A stretch of 64,000 nucleotides of DNA, taken from Sarcophilus harrisii. Lineage: Eukaryota; Chordata; Mammalia; Dasyuromorphia; Dasyuridae. The stretch's first letter is position 1. Each line of letters begins with the position of its first letter. The notes beneath the pieces were generated by a model that ran no database searches, was not told the origin of the DNA, and worked only from the letters and a program-made list of their open reading frames with translations. Where the stretch lies: assembly GCF_902635505.1 (NCBI RefSeq), contig NC_045430.1:275074681-275138680 (forward strand), read 5' to 3'. Positions 34,561 through 48,948 of the stretch are shown in pieces. Position numbers and translations under genes: made by a program.

Positions 34561-35529
34561 GGGGGATGAGTTCAGTGTCCAGGACCATGGCTTGGAGCAT
34601 GAGTGGCCAAGTTTGAAAAGGGTTTCAGGAAGAGACTCCTTCAGTCTCCAAGGTGCAAGATGAGCCAACCTATAGACTCAGATCTCGGCACCGGACATTT
34701 GGAACGTTCGGTTTGGTCCAGTCAAGAGGATCTTTGGAAGGATTCCTCCTTAACTCCCCACACAAGGTGATTCTCCGAGCCGGCATGTGAAAAAGCCCTC
34801 CCCACTCGCCATATTGAGCAGATGGCCCGGCTCTGCAGCATATGCAGCAGTGCCCTCCCTAGAATTTTGATTATGTTTGTGGAGTGCAGACCTTGCAAGG
34901 ATGGCTTGCTGGTGATAGGGAGAAGTGTGCTTTCAACAGCCCCTGAGTTTATCAACTTTTCTGGTTGTAGGCACAGCAGGGGCAACGAGGGAGCTTTATC
35001 CTGGCATATGTTCGGAGCCTGCAGACTGGCAGGAGGCTTGCTGCGCTTGTTTCTAGAAAAGGGTGCCGGGTCTCGGGGATCCCAGAATCCCCCACGCCGG
35101 CCGAGCCAGGCTCTTGGGGGTGATTTCAGAGCAGGCAGCCATTTGAAGTTAGGCTCTGCTCATGTCCCAGAATGGAGGCTGCACTCACTCACTCCTGGGA
35201 GGATTGGAGAACGCTTTCCTCTCCTGGGTATTTGCAGCGTTTTCCCAGGGTCCCATCCCTTGCCAGAAGGGGGGTTAGGACTGATATCAGTAACAGGTGA
35301 AGGGCTAGCAGAGCTGCAATGTGACTGAACTTTATCCTGTAAAACCACTTGGGAAATCTGCAGTATCAATTACTTTAGCAGAGCTTAAAAGACGCAGAGC
35401 ACTTAGCAACTGTCAGCTGTACCACAGTGCCCCCTGGCCATGCAGAGGAATAGGAGCAGAAGCTCAGAAGCCTTAGCAACAAGAACATTCTAATTGAATT
35501 CACTGAATAGGGAATCATTTCCCAGAAAC
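34561..35529. other. Repeat-free, slightly GC-rich stretch
   Basis: A 168-codon open frame (34822-35328, plus strand) starts MARLCSICSSALPRILIMFV but has no recognisable domain, Kozak context or splice partner; chance is the simpler reading. The block may be regulatory. Confidence 0.3.
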
Positions 35530-35640
35530 AGAGTTTTAGAGCTGGAAGGGGCCACAGGGATTACCGAGTCCAACCCTTTCTTAATCTTATAGATAAGAAA
35601 ATGGAGGCCCAGCAATGTGGAACTCTGATTAATTTTTTTC
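35530..35640 (-). repeat. MIR fragment
   Basis: TAGAGCTGGAAGGGGCCACA, AAGAAAATGGAGGCCCAGC. Confidence 0.6.
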
Positions 35641-36992
35641 ATTCTTGTAGGAAAGTCTGAATAAATCAACTAAGCTCTGGTTTTCATGATATCAGGGACT
35701 GCTAAGAACAACCACAAAAACAAGCTACATCATTTCTGATTTCATAAAGCGTTATTGATAAAGGAGATGTGAGAAGAGATTTCTAACTATAGACATTTTC
35801 ATCTTTAAATGACAAAAACCTGTGGCTCTGACTACACAGTAATTGGTCATTATTAACAGCTGGGTAGTCAGAGCTGAGGGAAAAAAAGATTAAAAGTATA
35901 ATTGTGATCTGAAATAAAGGTCTCCATGAGTACACAGGTTGCCATTAGTCTCTCAGGGATTGACTATTCTTTCATGTTTCTAAAAATAAATAATCTCCCT
36001 GACTATCCCTGACTGCTTTCTTAAAATTATGAAAAAACCCACTAACACATCAATCTGTAGTGTTAAAAAGGAGCAAATTGTACATGTGCAATCATTAAAA
36101 AAACAATTATACTATGTTCTGGAAATGTTTTATTCTGTAAATGAAAAATAAAATAAATAAAATAATTTTTTAAAATGAGCACAATATATAAACAGATGCA
36201 GGGCTCCCATCAAGTAGTCTGGTCTATATAACCCACTGCTCAGGGATTCCTGTCACCCTAAAGTCAACCAGTCCAGAAATCATAGCCCCTATAATGTGAA
36301 TTTAAGATTATTTCAAAACCCAAGCCAGCATATTGCAAGACATGTGTTTTAGCTAAATTATTATTCTATTTTTACAACTTCATCTGAGTGTATCTGCAAA
36401 TATAAGGCTTTCCTGTTGATATTTTCAATATCCTTCCTGTGAAAATAAATGCTTTTTAAAAAATGGCATGGGGCTTCATGCACTCAACATAGTTTAGGGC
36501 CTGCCAATGTCATAATCCATCCCTGCCACTGTAAATCAAATGTACTTTGGAGGCAAGATTTCAGAACAAATCGTTGTACTGAAAGCAAATTCATGCTGAG
36601 AGATCGCCTGCCGGAGTGGATGGGATGACAGTGCCATCTACCCAGCGCTGGCTGAACTGCCATCCTTTAGGAGCATAAAGTACAAAAGATACCCCAGCCG
36701 GGGCTAGGTCTTTAGTGACCAAGGACCCTGAATCTGGTGCCTTCTGAGAGCCCAACAGAGAACTGGCACAGTTCAAGCAGCTGTGCCCCTGCATCCCTGC
36801 ATTAGCGAGAAGATGGGCATCTGCCCTTTCTCTTCAAGATGATAGACATAATTGCCATTTTTACCAGATCCATATTTGTACTCAACTCCTCACCAAGGAG
36901 ACAAAAAGCAGGTAACCAATTTTAAGAAAAGAGGTTGTTTGAACTACACAAGCTTAGTTTGAGTCATATGATCAGTGGGATTTGGGGGGAGG
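35641..36992. other. No recognised repeat or exon
   Basis: AT-rich DNA. It contains an 11-bp inverted repeat (GCTCTGACTAC / GTAGTCAGAGC) around 35825-35877 with a ~36-nt loop. Nothing else stands out. Confidence 0.3.
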
Positions 36993-37885
<893 letters not shown>

Positions 37886-38140
37886 CCTTCTATCTAAATC
37901 CGATCTTTCCTGTGCAACAAGATAACTGTATAAATATGTATACATATATTTAACACAGACTTTAACATATTTAACATATACGGGACTACCTGCCATCTAG
38001 GGGAGGGGGTGGGGGGGGGAAGGAGGAGAAAAGTTGGAACAGAAGTATTTGCAAGGGTCAAGGTTGAAAAAATTACCCATGCAAGTGTTTTGTCAATAAA
38101 AAGCTACAATAAAAAATAAAATTATAATTTAAAAAAAAGA
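37886..38140 (+). mobile_element. L1 3' UTR end
   Basis: CCTGTGCAACAAGATAACTG, CCATCTAGGGGAGGGGGTGG and CAATAAAAAGCTACAATAAA, ending in an A-rich tail. Confidence 0.75.
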
Positions 38141-39029
38141 AAGGAGAGAAGTCCCTCCAGAGCCCAGCAGACACAATCTCTGCCTGATCAAACATCCCCT
38201 TGCTCCCAGTGATCATCTAGCCATCTCCCGAGTACCTCCGGCGACAGCAACCAACAATTTCTTAAAGCAAACCATTCCGTTCTTGGCCAGCCCTGACAAC
38301 TAGGATGTTTTGCCTACCATCAAGCCTTAATTTGTCTTTTTGCAAATTTATTCGTGATGTAAACAGATCCAGGCAGTACAGAAAGGTATTTTCCTCTGTG
38401 AAGTCAAGGACATCAAGATACCGGGTCCTGGAATATTGCCGTTGGTATCATTTGTTTTTCATTACAGATCTCAAGGTACAGGCGAGCTCCCCACTGCAAG
38501 TGGGCTGTGGGCATCGGGGGTCTAAAATCAGGCAGACAGCAGGGACAAACTCACGCCCGTTGTCTAAGTGAGTGGAAAGAAAAGGGGGAGAGAGAACGGC
38601 ATGATTATGCAGCTGAATCCGAGCTGCCCAGGCGACATCCTGCTACGGTCTCAGGAAATTTCATTAATCTCCTTTATCAGAGATCTTTTATAAGTATATA
38701 TACACACTGATCACTTTTCTATGGGCTTTAATACATCAGGTTTTAAAAAATAAATTAAACAGAGTGAGGGCTGTGTGTGCAGAAATCATCCAGAAGCAGA
38801 TTTTATTGTTTAAGGATTTATTATTATTATTTTTTTTTTGCTCTATTTTGCTTTGGCAGTGTTCTAATATAGAAGACCATGGGAAGTCGACAGCTTCGCC
38901 TGTTAGTGTCCTCTGCCTCCTTGAAAAATTACCTTGCTGTTAACCTAGGCAAGACCCAAATTAGGAAGGTTGGCTTCCCTGGGGAAGGTGTCTATTCTAG
39001 GATGGCAATGAATCATAAATCACCATGAA
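38141..39029. other. CR1/L3-like scrap and repeat-free DNA downstream of GPNMB
   Basis: A short CR1/L3-like phrase (CATCAAGCCTTAATTTGTC) lies near 38320. The block 38380-38720 is repeat-free with scattered CpGs. A second possible poly(A) signal for GPNMB (minus-strand AATAAAA at about 38807-38801, followed by a GT-rich stretch) lies here. Confidence 0.35.
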
Positions 39030-39274
39030 AGAAAAAGTTGCCAAGTGGCTTTATTAGTTATAGAATCTGACCAAGGCTGCCTTTAGTATAATCCTCCTCT
39101 TCAATCCTTTAAAATATCTTCTAAACTTATATATAAAAACATCACACCCACAAGCAGTGTATACCACTGACAATATGTCTTTTCTTATCCAGTTATCAGT
39201 CATCCACTCAAGGACAGCTCCAATGTAAAGTACTATACCGTGTGCACTATAAAGGCCCAGATTGGCTGTGAGTG
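39030..39274 (-). other. GPNMB: GPNMB 3' UTR (proximal form)
   Basis: Runs from the stop codon to about 15-20 nt past the first AATAAA on the minus strand. A longer UTR ending near 38780 is possible if the second signal is used; RNA reads would decide. Confidence 0.55.
39050..39055 (-). terminator. Poly(A) signal AATAAA for GPNMB
   Basis: First canonical hexamer downstream of the GPNMB stop codon, 220 nt away. A U-rich stretch follows on the sense strand. Confidence 0.6.
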
Positions 39275-39428
39275 TTAAACAATTCCAGGCTCTCTCTTCA
39301 GCAGCGGATCCTTCTCATTGTTTGCCGGGAAGAACACAGTCTTCTTCTTATGGAAAGAAACATCCAGGCCATTGTTCTTTCCCACCTTCCCGGGGCAGCT
39401 TTCAATTAGTTTGAATTCTTTGTATCGC
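39275..39428 (-). CDS. GPNMB: GPNMB exon 11: cytoplasmic tail and stop
   Basis: Acceptor TTGCAG, then the tail, which starts KRYKEFKLIESCPGKV and ends NEKDPLLKREPGIV before TAA. The acidic dileucine endosomal sorting signal EKDPLL is identical to human. The half-ITAM YxxI seen in human (EYNPI) reads EFKLI here: the tyrosine is phenylalanine, while the residue two positions before it (His in human) is Tyr, giving YKEF. A KKKTVFFPANNEKD stretch matches the human KAVFFPGNQEKD. Confidence 0.95.
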
Positions 39429-42400
39429 CTGCAAGAATGTTTGCAAAAGTTACTCAGAAAAGACCTTCACCGAGAAAATGTTGTTCTCTCAAAAAGTCCC
39501 TTCCATTCTTTTATTAAATACAACTAGGCACTAAATAAAAATAAAGAAAGAAAGGAAAGAAAAAAGTTAATTCCATTTAGCCTCAATCTAATGCCAGCCA
39601 GTTGCTAGGACGCAGAAAGAAGTTCTCTCTTGTTTAGAGGAAGCTTTCCTTTTTCATTCTCCCATGGAAGAGAAGCTCTAGCTTAGCACGATTTTCGATG
39701 AATGTAAAAAGCTTTTGAGACATTCAGCGTGTTTAATTTTGAGAAAAGGAAGCAGAGCACAATGGGCAGAGAGCTGGCCTTGAATTCAGATCCTGTCTTT
39801 GACATTCCCCTGTCTGACTCTGTCCAAGCCACTCACTCCCTCTCTGAAGCTCCTTAAGACTCTAAGTTACAGGGGGCTAGTGATGTGCAAAGGTGGAGGG
39901 ACTTTCCACACCAGGATTTCTCTAGACACATGAAATCATAGGTCCAGGCTAATAAAACAAGGCTGGTTGTTACTAAAACCTGACCCACTGATTTCACTGG
40001 ATTTTTTGTTGTTGTTGTTGTTTAAACTCCGGGCAATATTAATGGAGTGTTTAAGAAATTGTAGTTCGTTAAAATGAAAGAGAGGAAAGAAATATGGATG
40101 GAAAGCTAGAAGGCACCTCAGAGGCCACTTAGTCCGATACCCTCATTTTATAGTGGAGGAAGCTGGGGTGTGGGGGAGAGAAAGGCTTCCTCGGGCAGTG
40201 TCTGAGGTGGGCTTTGAGTCAGAGCCTCTAACTCTGGAGCTAGAGCTCCACTGCACCATGGGAAAAATGCTTTGTTCAAGCTAAAAAGGAAGCCTGCGAG
40301 CCAGCTCCCTGCTCTAATATCCAGGCACAGAAAAGAGGAACCATTCGTAGAGAACCAGAGGGTTTTGTTCAAAGAGCCCCTCAGAAAACACCCCAAGAGT
40401 TGGAGGCAGAAACTTACTTGTACACAAAGAAGGTTAGAACAACAGTGAAGATAACCAAGGCGCCGATGGAGACCAAGATGCCTGCTCCTGCTCTGGAAGG
40501 TGACCCTGGAGCTTGGGATGAAAAGAAAGAACTTTGGAAGGGGCTCTTCTGTGGAAGGCACATGTTTCTCCTGATCCAGCACAGTCTGGCATGTGAAAAT
40601 GTGTGCTGGACGGATGAGACCCCTCCAAAATAGCTTTGATCACCTATATCATATTGTATCTCTTGGTAAATAGTGAGCTCCTCAAAGTCAGCAACAATCT
40701 CATTTTGATCTTTGGTAGGTATCTTTCCTACACATCCCAGTGCCTTGTATACAGTAGGCACTTAAGAAATGATGGTTGCAATAAAGTAAATTAATATCTT
40801 TAGAATCATCCTGTCTCAACCTTTCTCTCCTAGAAATTACCACTCCTATTTGGAATGTATCAACCACATGGTCTCCTAATAGGAAAATAATTGTTGGTGC
40901 TCAGGTCTCCTCAAGCAGCTTTTTCTAGCTTTAAAACTGACCTTGAATCTTTTTAATGAGAAGGCATGTGTTGATTGAAATATTCAAATATATATATTAT
41001 ACATACCTGCATATATGCAATATATATTATATATACATATACAATATATTGTATACAACATACAGTATTCAATATATTATTTTTTATTATATTATGCACA
41101 CATATATAATATAAATGTTATATATTGCATATAACATACAGTATTCAATATACCATTTTATATTATAAATACATATATAATATTTGTTATATGTTATATA
41201 CAGCATACAGTATTCAATATATTATTTTATATTATAAATACATATATAATATTTGTTATATATTATCTACAGCATACAGCATTCAATATATGGTATACAC
41301 ATATACATAGTGCATACATGTATATATAGCATATACAACACAGAGATATATGTATATGTGTATATTTACTGGTGAAAAAAACCTTAAATCAGTGGGAGCC
41401 AAAAGGAAATTGATGTTTCGCTTTGGTCTAACTCTGCTCAAAGGAAGAGCTAAGGCTGTGAAAATGAAAGGACTCCATCTTTGCTGTCCACCCTTCCTGT
41501 CCAATACCTGCCCTTTGAACAGGGGTGCTGAAATAGAATCTTGCAATAAAATTAGCTGTAAATAAAAATTCAATGACAGAGGAATAGTGAAGGGACCTAA
41601 CTGAACAGTCTCCTAGCACAAAAGCACAATTCCCAATCGAGGGCCTCCCTCTTTGTTTATTTTGTTGGGACTTCATGCATACAAGGAAAGTAAGAGTACA
41701 TAATAATATGGTTTTTAAATTGACTGGTTAGTTTTTTCTGCTGATATCCTGTAGAGTAGCCAAGAGAGCCTGGTACTGTGGGTTTGATGTCTTTATCTGG
41801 TAGAATATGAGAAAGTAAACTAGAGGGCATGTGGGCATATTAGTAAAGGAGTCAGGAATCCACTGAATTTTTTCCTTCTTTTTCTCTACTTTGAATTTTC
41901 AGTCATGCTGCTGTCTCCTCTAAGTGGGCCTATGAGCCTGACCCTGGCATCAGGTTCGCTAGGTTATTTAGAGACATGGACCAAAGTTATTATTTATAGT
42001 ACCCAGACCTTTCAAGGCATCTCTGGAAAAGTGGCTACTACATTCAAGGAGAGGCTTAACTGTATAATTATAGCCTATTAGTACTTGCTTTAAGGTCACC
42101 ATCTGTAGCTTCATTTGAGGACTTGACCCCAGGCAGAATTTTCTGGGGTCACTCTTCCAAGCTGGGTTCTAGATAAACAGGCTATTTTACTTTAATTCTA
42201 GCCTAGGAATCCTTACTAACCATCATTCAACAAATCTTCCAGTGTGTGAGGGGGAGATGGAATTGTGGGAGAATGGATAACCAAATTCTGAAAGCAAAGC
42301 TCTAAATAGCTCAAGGAAAAGTGGGTGTACATTTTCTCTTATATATAAAAAAATAACCATTTCATTGAAACTTTTAAAAACATAACTCTCACTTCCCAAT

Positions 42401-45400
42401 AGTATTCCCTCTCCACCCCAAATTCTCCCTATATATTTTCATTTGACAATACTTCTCCACATGTTGTTGTTGTTGAGAGAAAGCAAGGATAGAAGCCCAA
42501 GCTCAAGTCAGGAAGAATTGGGTTCCAGCCTCTCTCTGACATTGCTCAGCTCTGTGATTCTGGGAAAATCATTTAATTTTTCAGTGCCCTCAGACAACTT
42601 TCAAGATAATAAGTGACTGAAGAATTACTGACCTATATAAGTAGAGAAGTTTTCTACTTGGGAAATTTCTCCCACTGATAAAATCCCAACTTTGGATCCT
42701 CAAACCCCACAATTGTGATATAACCAAAAATAAACGTTTTTCTGAGAGTTACTACTTACCTTTTCCACTGATAGAGACCAATGTACTTGTAAGGGCCAGA
42801 CTGGCCTCGTTACCCAAAGTAAGGTTCACACAATACATCCCATTTTCCCTGAAGGCTCTCCTTATGGTCAACAAGCACTGGTCATTGACTTCCACAGGGT
42901 CACAGACTGTGTTCTGGGGCCATTGGCACGTAGGATCAGAAATAACTGTACAGACGTCAGTAAGAGTGCTGAAATTGGCAAGAAGATTGGTAGTGATGGT
43001 GGGGAATAGAGAGAGAAAGAAAGAGAGAAAGAAGAGAGAAAGAGAGAGAGAAGAGAGAGAAAGAGAGAAGAGAGAGAGAAAGAGAGAAGAGAGAAGAAAA
43101 CAGAGAAGAAAGAAATAGATGAGAGAGAAAGAAGAGAAAAAGAGAGAGAGTAGAAAGAGAGAAAAGAGAGAGATAAGAGAAAGAGAGAAGAGAGAGAAGA
43201 GAGAAGAAAACAGAGAAGAAAGAGAGAAGAGAAAGGGAGAGAGAAAAAAGAGAAAAAGAGAGAGAATAGAAAGAGAGAGAAGAGAGAGAAAGAGAGAAGA
43301 GAGAGACAAAGAGGAGAGAGAAGGAAACAGAGAGAAGAAAGAGAGAAGAGAAAGGGAGAGAGAAAAAAGAGAAAAAGAGAGAGAGTAGAAAGAGAGAGAA
43401 GAGAAAGAGAGAAGAGAGAGGAGAGAAGAAAAGAGAGAGAAGAAAGAGAGAGAAGAAATGGAGAGAGAAAAGAGAAATAGATGAGAGAGAGAGAGAAAAA
43501 GAAGGAGAGACAGAGAGAGAGGAGAGAGAGAAATACTTTGTTAATGGTGATTGGCTTGTATGGGCTGGCTATAAGCTCCATTATTATAGGGAATATCTGT
43601 GATGATGAGCTCACATACATTTGAATATTGGAATATGAAGCATCCCTCATGTGCAATGAATGAATGAGTGAGGGGGAAAAACTGACATTTGATATCCATC
43701 AACTATCCATCCATTCATCATCCTAAGTCCATAGAAAGCACCTTGGAATAACCTAGCCAATGTTCTCACCCAGCCCCGCGGATGGTGGATTCCCTCTTTC
43801 CTCCAGGATGGAGGATATAATACTGACAGCAAGAACACTAGATTTCATTTAGTTACCGAGCAAGTATTTCTTAAAGTATACAAGGACAAAGACTCCAGGG
43901 ATGTGAAGGTGTTTGACACTATCTTCCCCAGCTCTCAAAGATTGCAGATTGAGTAAATAGTAGGAGATGTGAAACTCAGATATTGCTAATGCCTTTGTCG
44001 GGTGAGAACATATCTCTAATAAATCAATCAAAAGGATTATCTCAGTATTAACAGAGCCCAGATATCAATCAAAAGGCATTGCAACTGGGTGTAGCAGATC
44101 TCCGACTGGTGGATGGGCTTGTTCCTGCTGTGTAAGTCTTCTCTCAGATATCAGGCTGGTTCAGAAGCCCAGAGCCAGGCATCTGATGGTAGAAAGAGCC
44201 ACTCTTGATAAGCATGGCTGGGGTGCCAGGAGGGAGCCTTGGTCTCAGCCTCCGTCCCTATAATCCCTGGACTAGAGAAAAACCCAGAAAACTGTAGAGG
44301 AAGAGATGTTTCCTGGGCATTCTAGCCACATAGACGGTTGGGGGAGGCAGTGTCTATACTGATAGAAAAAATGGATTGGGTGGAAAGAGGAAAGGCAGGG
44401 GCAGGGTCCTGCAAGTAGCTCAGCTATACCATGCCCCAGGACAACATGCTTCTAGAAGCCATATATTGCTCCTTGTCATATGTACTTTTTAGGCTTGATC
44501 CTGCTTTCCCTTGGATGCTGTATTTTACTTGGTGGGAGGGTGTATCAGACTTTTTTGTTGCTATATCACCACAGTAAATGTCACTCTCTAAAAGCTAATT
44601 AAATCCGGCTCACTAGTTGAATGCTGTTCTTTAATCATGTTATATACAACTCTTCATACCCCATTTGGAGTTTTTTTGACAAATTACTGGAGTGATTTAC
44701 CATTTCCTTCTCCAGCTCATTTGACAGGTGAGGAAACTGAGGCAAACAGGGTGAAGCGACTTGTCAAAGTCTCATAGCTACTAAGTGTCTGAGTCTGGAT
44801 TTGAATTGAGGTGTTCCTATCTCCTTGTGCTCTATCTGCTTTACCACTTAGATGCTCCTAATTGATCTCAACTACTAATCATGAAGGGAAGCACACTGGT
44901 GGGGGCTCAGAAGCTCTAGTTTCAGAAAGACAACTCCAGCCCTTCAAGGTCAACCCTGGAACCCTGAGGGGAGTTGTAGTGGCTGTCTGTCCTCTGGAGA
45001 CTTCAGCTATCAATAGAGTTGAGGCTTGAGAGTAGCTCTGCAGCTTTGGCTACAAATTTACTGGGAGAGTTTTGAGATCCCCTTGTTTCCACCTTCCAAA
45101 GGCCACCTGCTGACTGTTCTTCATCTGCCTCCACTACAAGCATCATTTTCTTGGCTGATGACCACCAATCCACTGGAGTCCAGTGAGGTGTCCAGTCCCT
45201 AACAAGTAACCCACAAGCAGCAGCATTTTCATTTTAACAGCATTTCTGCTCCCTAATCCCCAATCCCTAGTTGGTTAGCCCCCTAAAGCGATGGAGTGCC
45301 CTTTCTCAGCCAACTCCTAAAACGTTTCAGTTGAATAAGCATGTATTAAACACCTGCGGTGTGTCTGGCACCGGGCTAGGAGGTAGTGACACAAAGGCAA

Positions 45401-46993
45401 AAATGACATCAGGCTTACCCTTAAGGTGTTTACATTCTGCTGGGGATAAGGAGATGGGATATGCATGAGAATAAGCAAATACAAAGTATGTATAAAACAA
45501 TATGAAGCCGACTGGCTCTATGGGTAAGACGAATGATTTATTAAGTGCTCACTACTGCCAGGCCCGGTGCTAAGTGCTTTAAATTTTTTTTTCTTTCACA
45601 AACATCTTATTTGATCCTTGGAACAGTCCCAGGCGGTAGGGGCTATTATTATCCCTGTTTTTAGTTGAGGAAACTGAAGCAAACAGAGATTAATTAAGTG
45701 ATTTGCCCAGGGTACCATGTTCGTACCTTGATTTGAACACCTTACTCCAGGCCCATCCCATCCACCAGTCTGCCATTTCTTCCCCCCAGCACTGAGCTAG
45801 CTATAGTCACTCACAGCAGAGTGAATGTCATTGGGAAAGAGACACCGTGGCCCTTTTCATAGGTCTGAGCAGTTGGAGTCATTCTGAAAGTTTTATAACT
45901 TAATCAATCAAACACATCAGTTGGGCTTTATGATCTTTGGACACTTTGTAAATTCCATCATTGCTCTTCATCCGGAGCCGTAAGGAGAGAGGCCTTTGGA
46001 GCTGTTGCCCAGGAGTGCCCTTTGTACTATATCTGGATGGTCTGGCCCCCTGGGAAAGAATTCTAGTTACAGCTCTATCTGGGTTTGCAGTGAATGAGGT
46101 GGTTTTCTTTTTGTTTAGGGGGTCATAGGCAAGTGGCAAATAGCCCTCTGCCCAGTCCCGGGGGCTTGCTGGCATCCGATCGGTCTAATCCTAATATCAT
46201 ACTTACTTTCCCTGGCAGGTGACAACAAAGTCGACAGCGGAATCCTCAGTCTGTGACATCGACTTCTGAATATTGGTCATCTGGATGATATTCACTTCCA
46301 GGATTCCCTCTTATGACACAAGCCCCAAGCACCCCCAACCAAGGGAAAGAAAAATGAGAACCAGTAAATCAGAAGGGCCAAGAGTACAAACAAAGCCCCC
46401 TTCTCCCGCCTTCCCCACTGTGAGAAATCAACAAACCCAAATCAAAGGTCCTGGATCTTGCCCAGTGCTCGTAGCCATGGAGCTCCGGCTTCTGAAAAGC
46501 CCAATAGAGCCGCTGACTTCCCTTCTAGCTTGTTTTCGTAACATAAAGCGGGGACTTGTGAAAAGTAGCAAGTGGAACAATAGTGGACCGAGCCAAAGCA
46601 TCCAGGCCCTACTGGGCCAGGGGGGGTCAGAGCAAGTTAACATGACCCTCCGCTACCAGCTTCAGGGAATCCCAGATGGCCAGCCAGGAGCTGCTGAGAG
46701 CTGCCTGGGGCAGCCAAACTAAATACTGCATGTCCCCCTGCAGGACCACCAACGTCGCCCCTTGCAGGACCACCAACGTCGCCCCCAGCTGATTGAGAGT
46801 AAGCACCCGGATATGGTCGGTAGTGTCTCCTATGGTTGGAGGCAGCCCATCAAGTATGGTAGGAGGGATGCCAGGGGCTGCCTCCACATCCCTCCATCCC
46901 CTGGCAAGCTACCTAAAATGCCAACTTCCAAGATCCGTCTCTTTGTGACCTGAAGGCTTTTGGACTTTTTAAGAACACCTGATTGAAATACGT

Positions 46994-47027
<34 letters not shown>

Positions 47028-48893
47028 CAATGGGCATAGTATAGAATCCTTTGGAAGTTGGGGGCGGGAAGCAACATTCAAGAAGGAAAGAAAGGGCATC
47101 TGGTAGGTGGAAAACAGCCAAAGCCAAACTTGGGGGACTTTCCAATTTTGCTGAGGTGAATGGGTTGGTATTGTGTGGACTAAAGAGTTGCTGGCTTTAT
47201 CCAGCCATCTTGGAAACACTGCAAAACTGAAGCCGGTACTTGGAGACTTCCATTTAACTCCTATCACTCCAAAGGAAATGGTGGTCCTGGTCCGTCAGCT
47301 CTGCTAGTTGGGAAGCTGAGGGTGGTAAATCAGGAGATCTGGCTTTCAATAGCCTCTAACACCAATCCAGACCATATCTGGCTCTAATAGGGGAGCACCA
47401 GAAGGTGGCCAAGAGGGGATCAGAAATGGGGCGGGTCAAATTTCTGCATCAATTAGTGAGGGAAGTAGAGTTGGGCCTATTAGCAGTCCCCACACTTCCA
47501 GCCTGGGTGAGATGGGAAGATCCAGACTCTAAATAATGTTTAAAAAATGATGGAAGAGAGATTGATTGATCTCTGGCCAACTAGAGTTTAGGTTCTCTGT
47601 GGGCAGCAATCAATCACTCCTTAGACTTCTGTATCTCCAAGAGCCCTGAGAACGATGCTGAAAATGGGGCAGGAGATCGGCAAGTCAGCGTCTCCTGACT
47701 GAGTCTGTTGCCCCAGCTGGCTCTGGGTGCTTACCGACGATAGTGAGGGAGGCTGTGAAATGGCCATATCTGATGATCTGGCAGCTTCCATCAGGAGCAT
47801 CTCTCCTCCAATCTTGCAGGCCGGCCCCAGGAGGCAACGGGATGGCGGCGTAGGAGGAGTTTACGGTACTTACTGAGAATTGAAAAAGAGAGATTCACGC
47901 TGTAACAACAAAAACTTTTAAAACCCTCCAAAACGATGTTTCAGCAAAGTACTGAAAACAAGCTGGGATGGAAAATGCTTTAGAGCTTGAATTGAGTTGA
48001 AAGGGAAGAGCAGACAATCAGCTGTGGGGGAGTTACCCAGAGATCCTACAGTGGGTTTTCTATGGGAAAGGAGGACAACCCCAACTTTGGTTCAATCTTT
48101 GGAGCAACAGGCACTTATTAAGCTCCTGCTATGTGTCTGGCATGGTGCTGGGCACTAGGGGTACAAGGATAAAAACAAGTGAGCCAGCTTGAAGAAATAA
48201 GATGAAGGCTTGGTGGCAATGGTGGAATCCACACTGCAAGTCAGCCTCCTGAGCCAGGTCACAAATCCACACGGTAGCACCTTCTTGCTAATTGAGGTAC
48301 TGGGCCAAGAAGAAAAGTTTCTTTTGAGCTCTGGGCTTTATAGATGTAATCAAGGGAAAACACAAGTATCAGGAAACACCAATTCCAATACCTGTCTGGG
48401 CTCCTGAGGACGAGGTGGATAATGGGAACGCGAGAGCTTAGATTCAGAAACTCTCAGGGTAATTACAAAAAGCACTCCTCCTCCCCCCCCCCCCCCCCCC
48501 CCCCCTGCCCTCTTCATGAATTCAGGATCAATTCTGGGAAATTCAATTTTGGTTGGCGTTAAAAAGATGTAGGGTCTTATTTGTCATGGAAGAAGCCCTC
48601 ATTAAGTCAAGACCGCTTAACAAAGTGGGAAAGATTGCAGAGATGTTCAACCTGATTTTTTCTTTCCATTTCCAATGGTGGTCCATCATCACCTCTGCCT
48701 AGGAGCATCCCCAGCTCCTCTTAAGGCTGCCTGGAGGAAGAGGGTCTCCTGATCTCTCTTCCCCTCCCTGTCCCCACTCACCCAGTACCTCCCCTCTCCT
48801 TCTCCCTGGTCAGAAATTACTTTGTATTTACTTCTCTGTATCCAAATTGTTTCCTGATAGGATGTAACCTCCTAGAGGACAGGAAATGTTTTT

Positions 48894-48948
<55 letters not shown>

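Noticed and set aside
34822-35328. 168-codon plus-strand open frame in a repeat-free block
   Set aside because: No domain, homologue or splice context recognised; length is within chance for GC-rich DNA.
35824-35878. 11-bp inverted repeat as a possible small RNA hairpin
   Set aside because: Short stem with a ~36-nt loop and no further pairing, unlike a microRNA precursor.
42868-43656. 262-codon minus-strand frame overlapping GPNMB exon 9
   Set aside because: The array part is CT-only sequence in intron 8. Only 42760-42968 is exon, as shown by splice sites and human similarity.
46273-46722. 149-codon plus-strand frame over GPNMB exon 8 and intron 7
   Set aside because: Antisense to a proven exon and intron, no recognisable protein.
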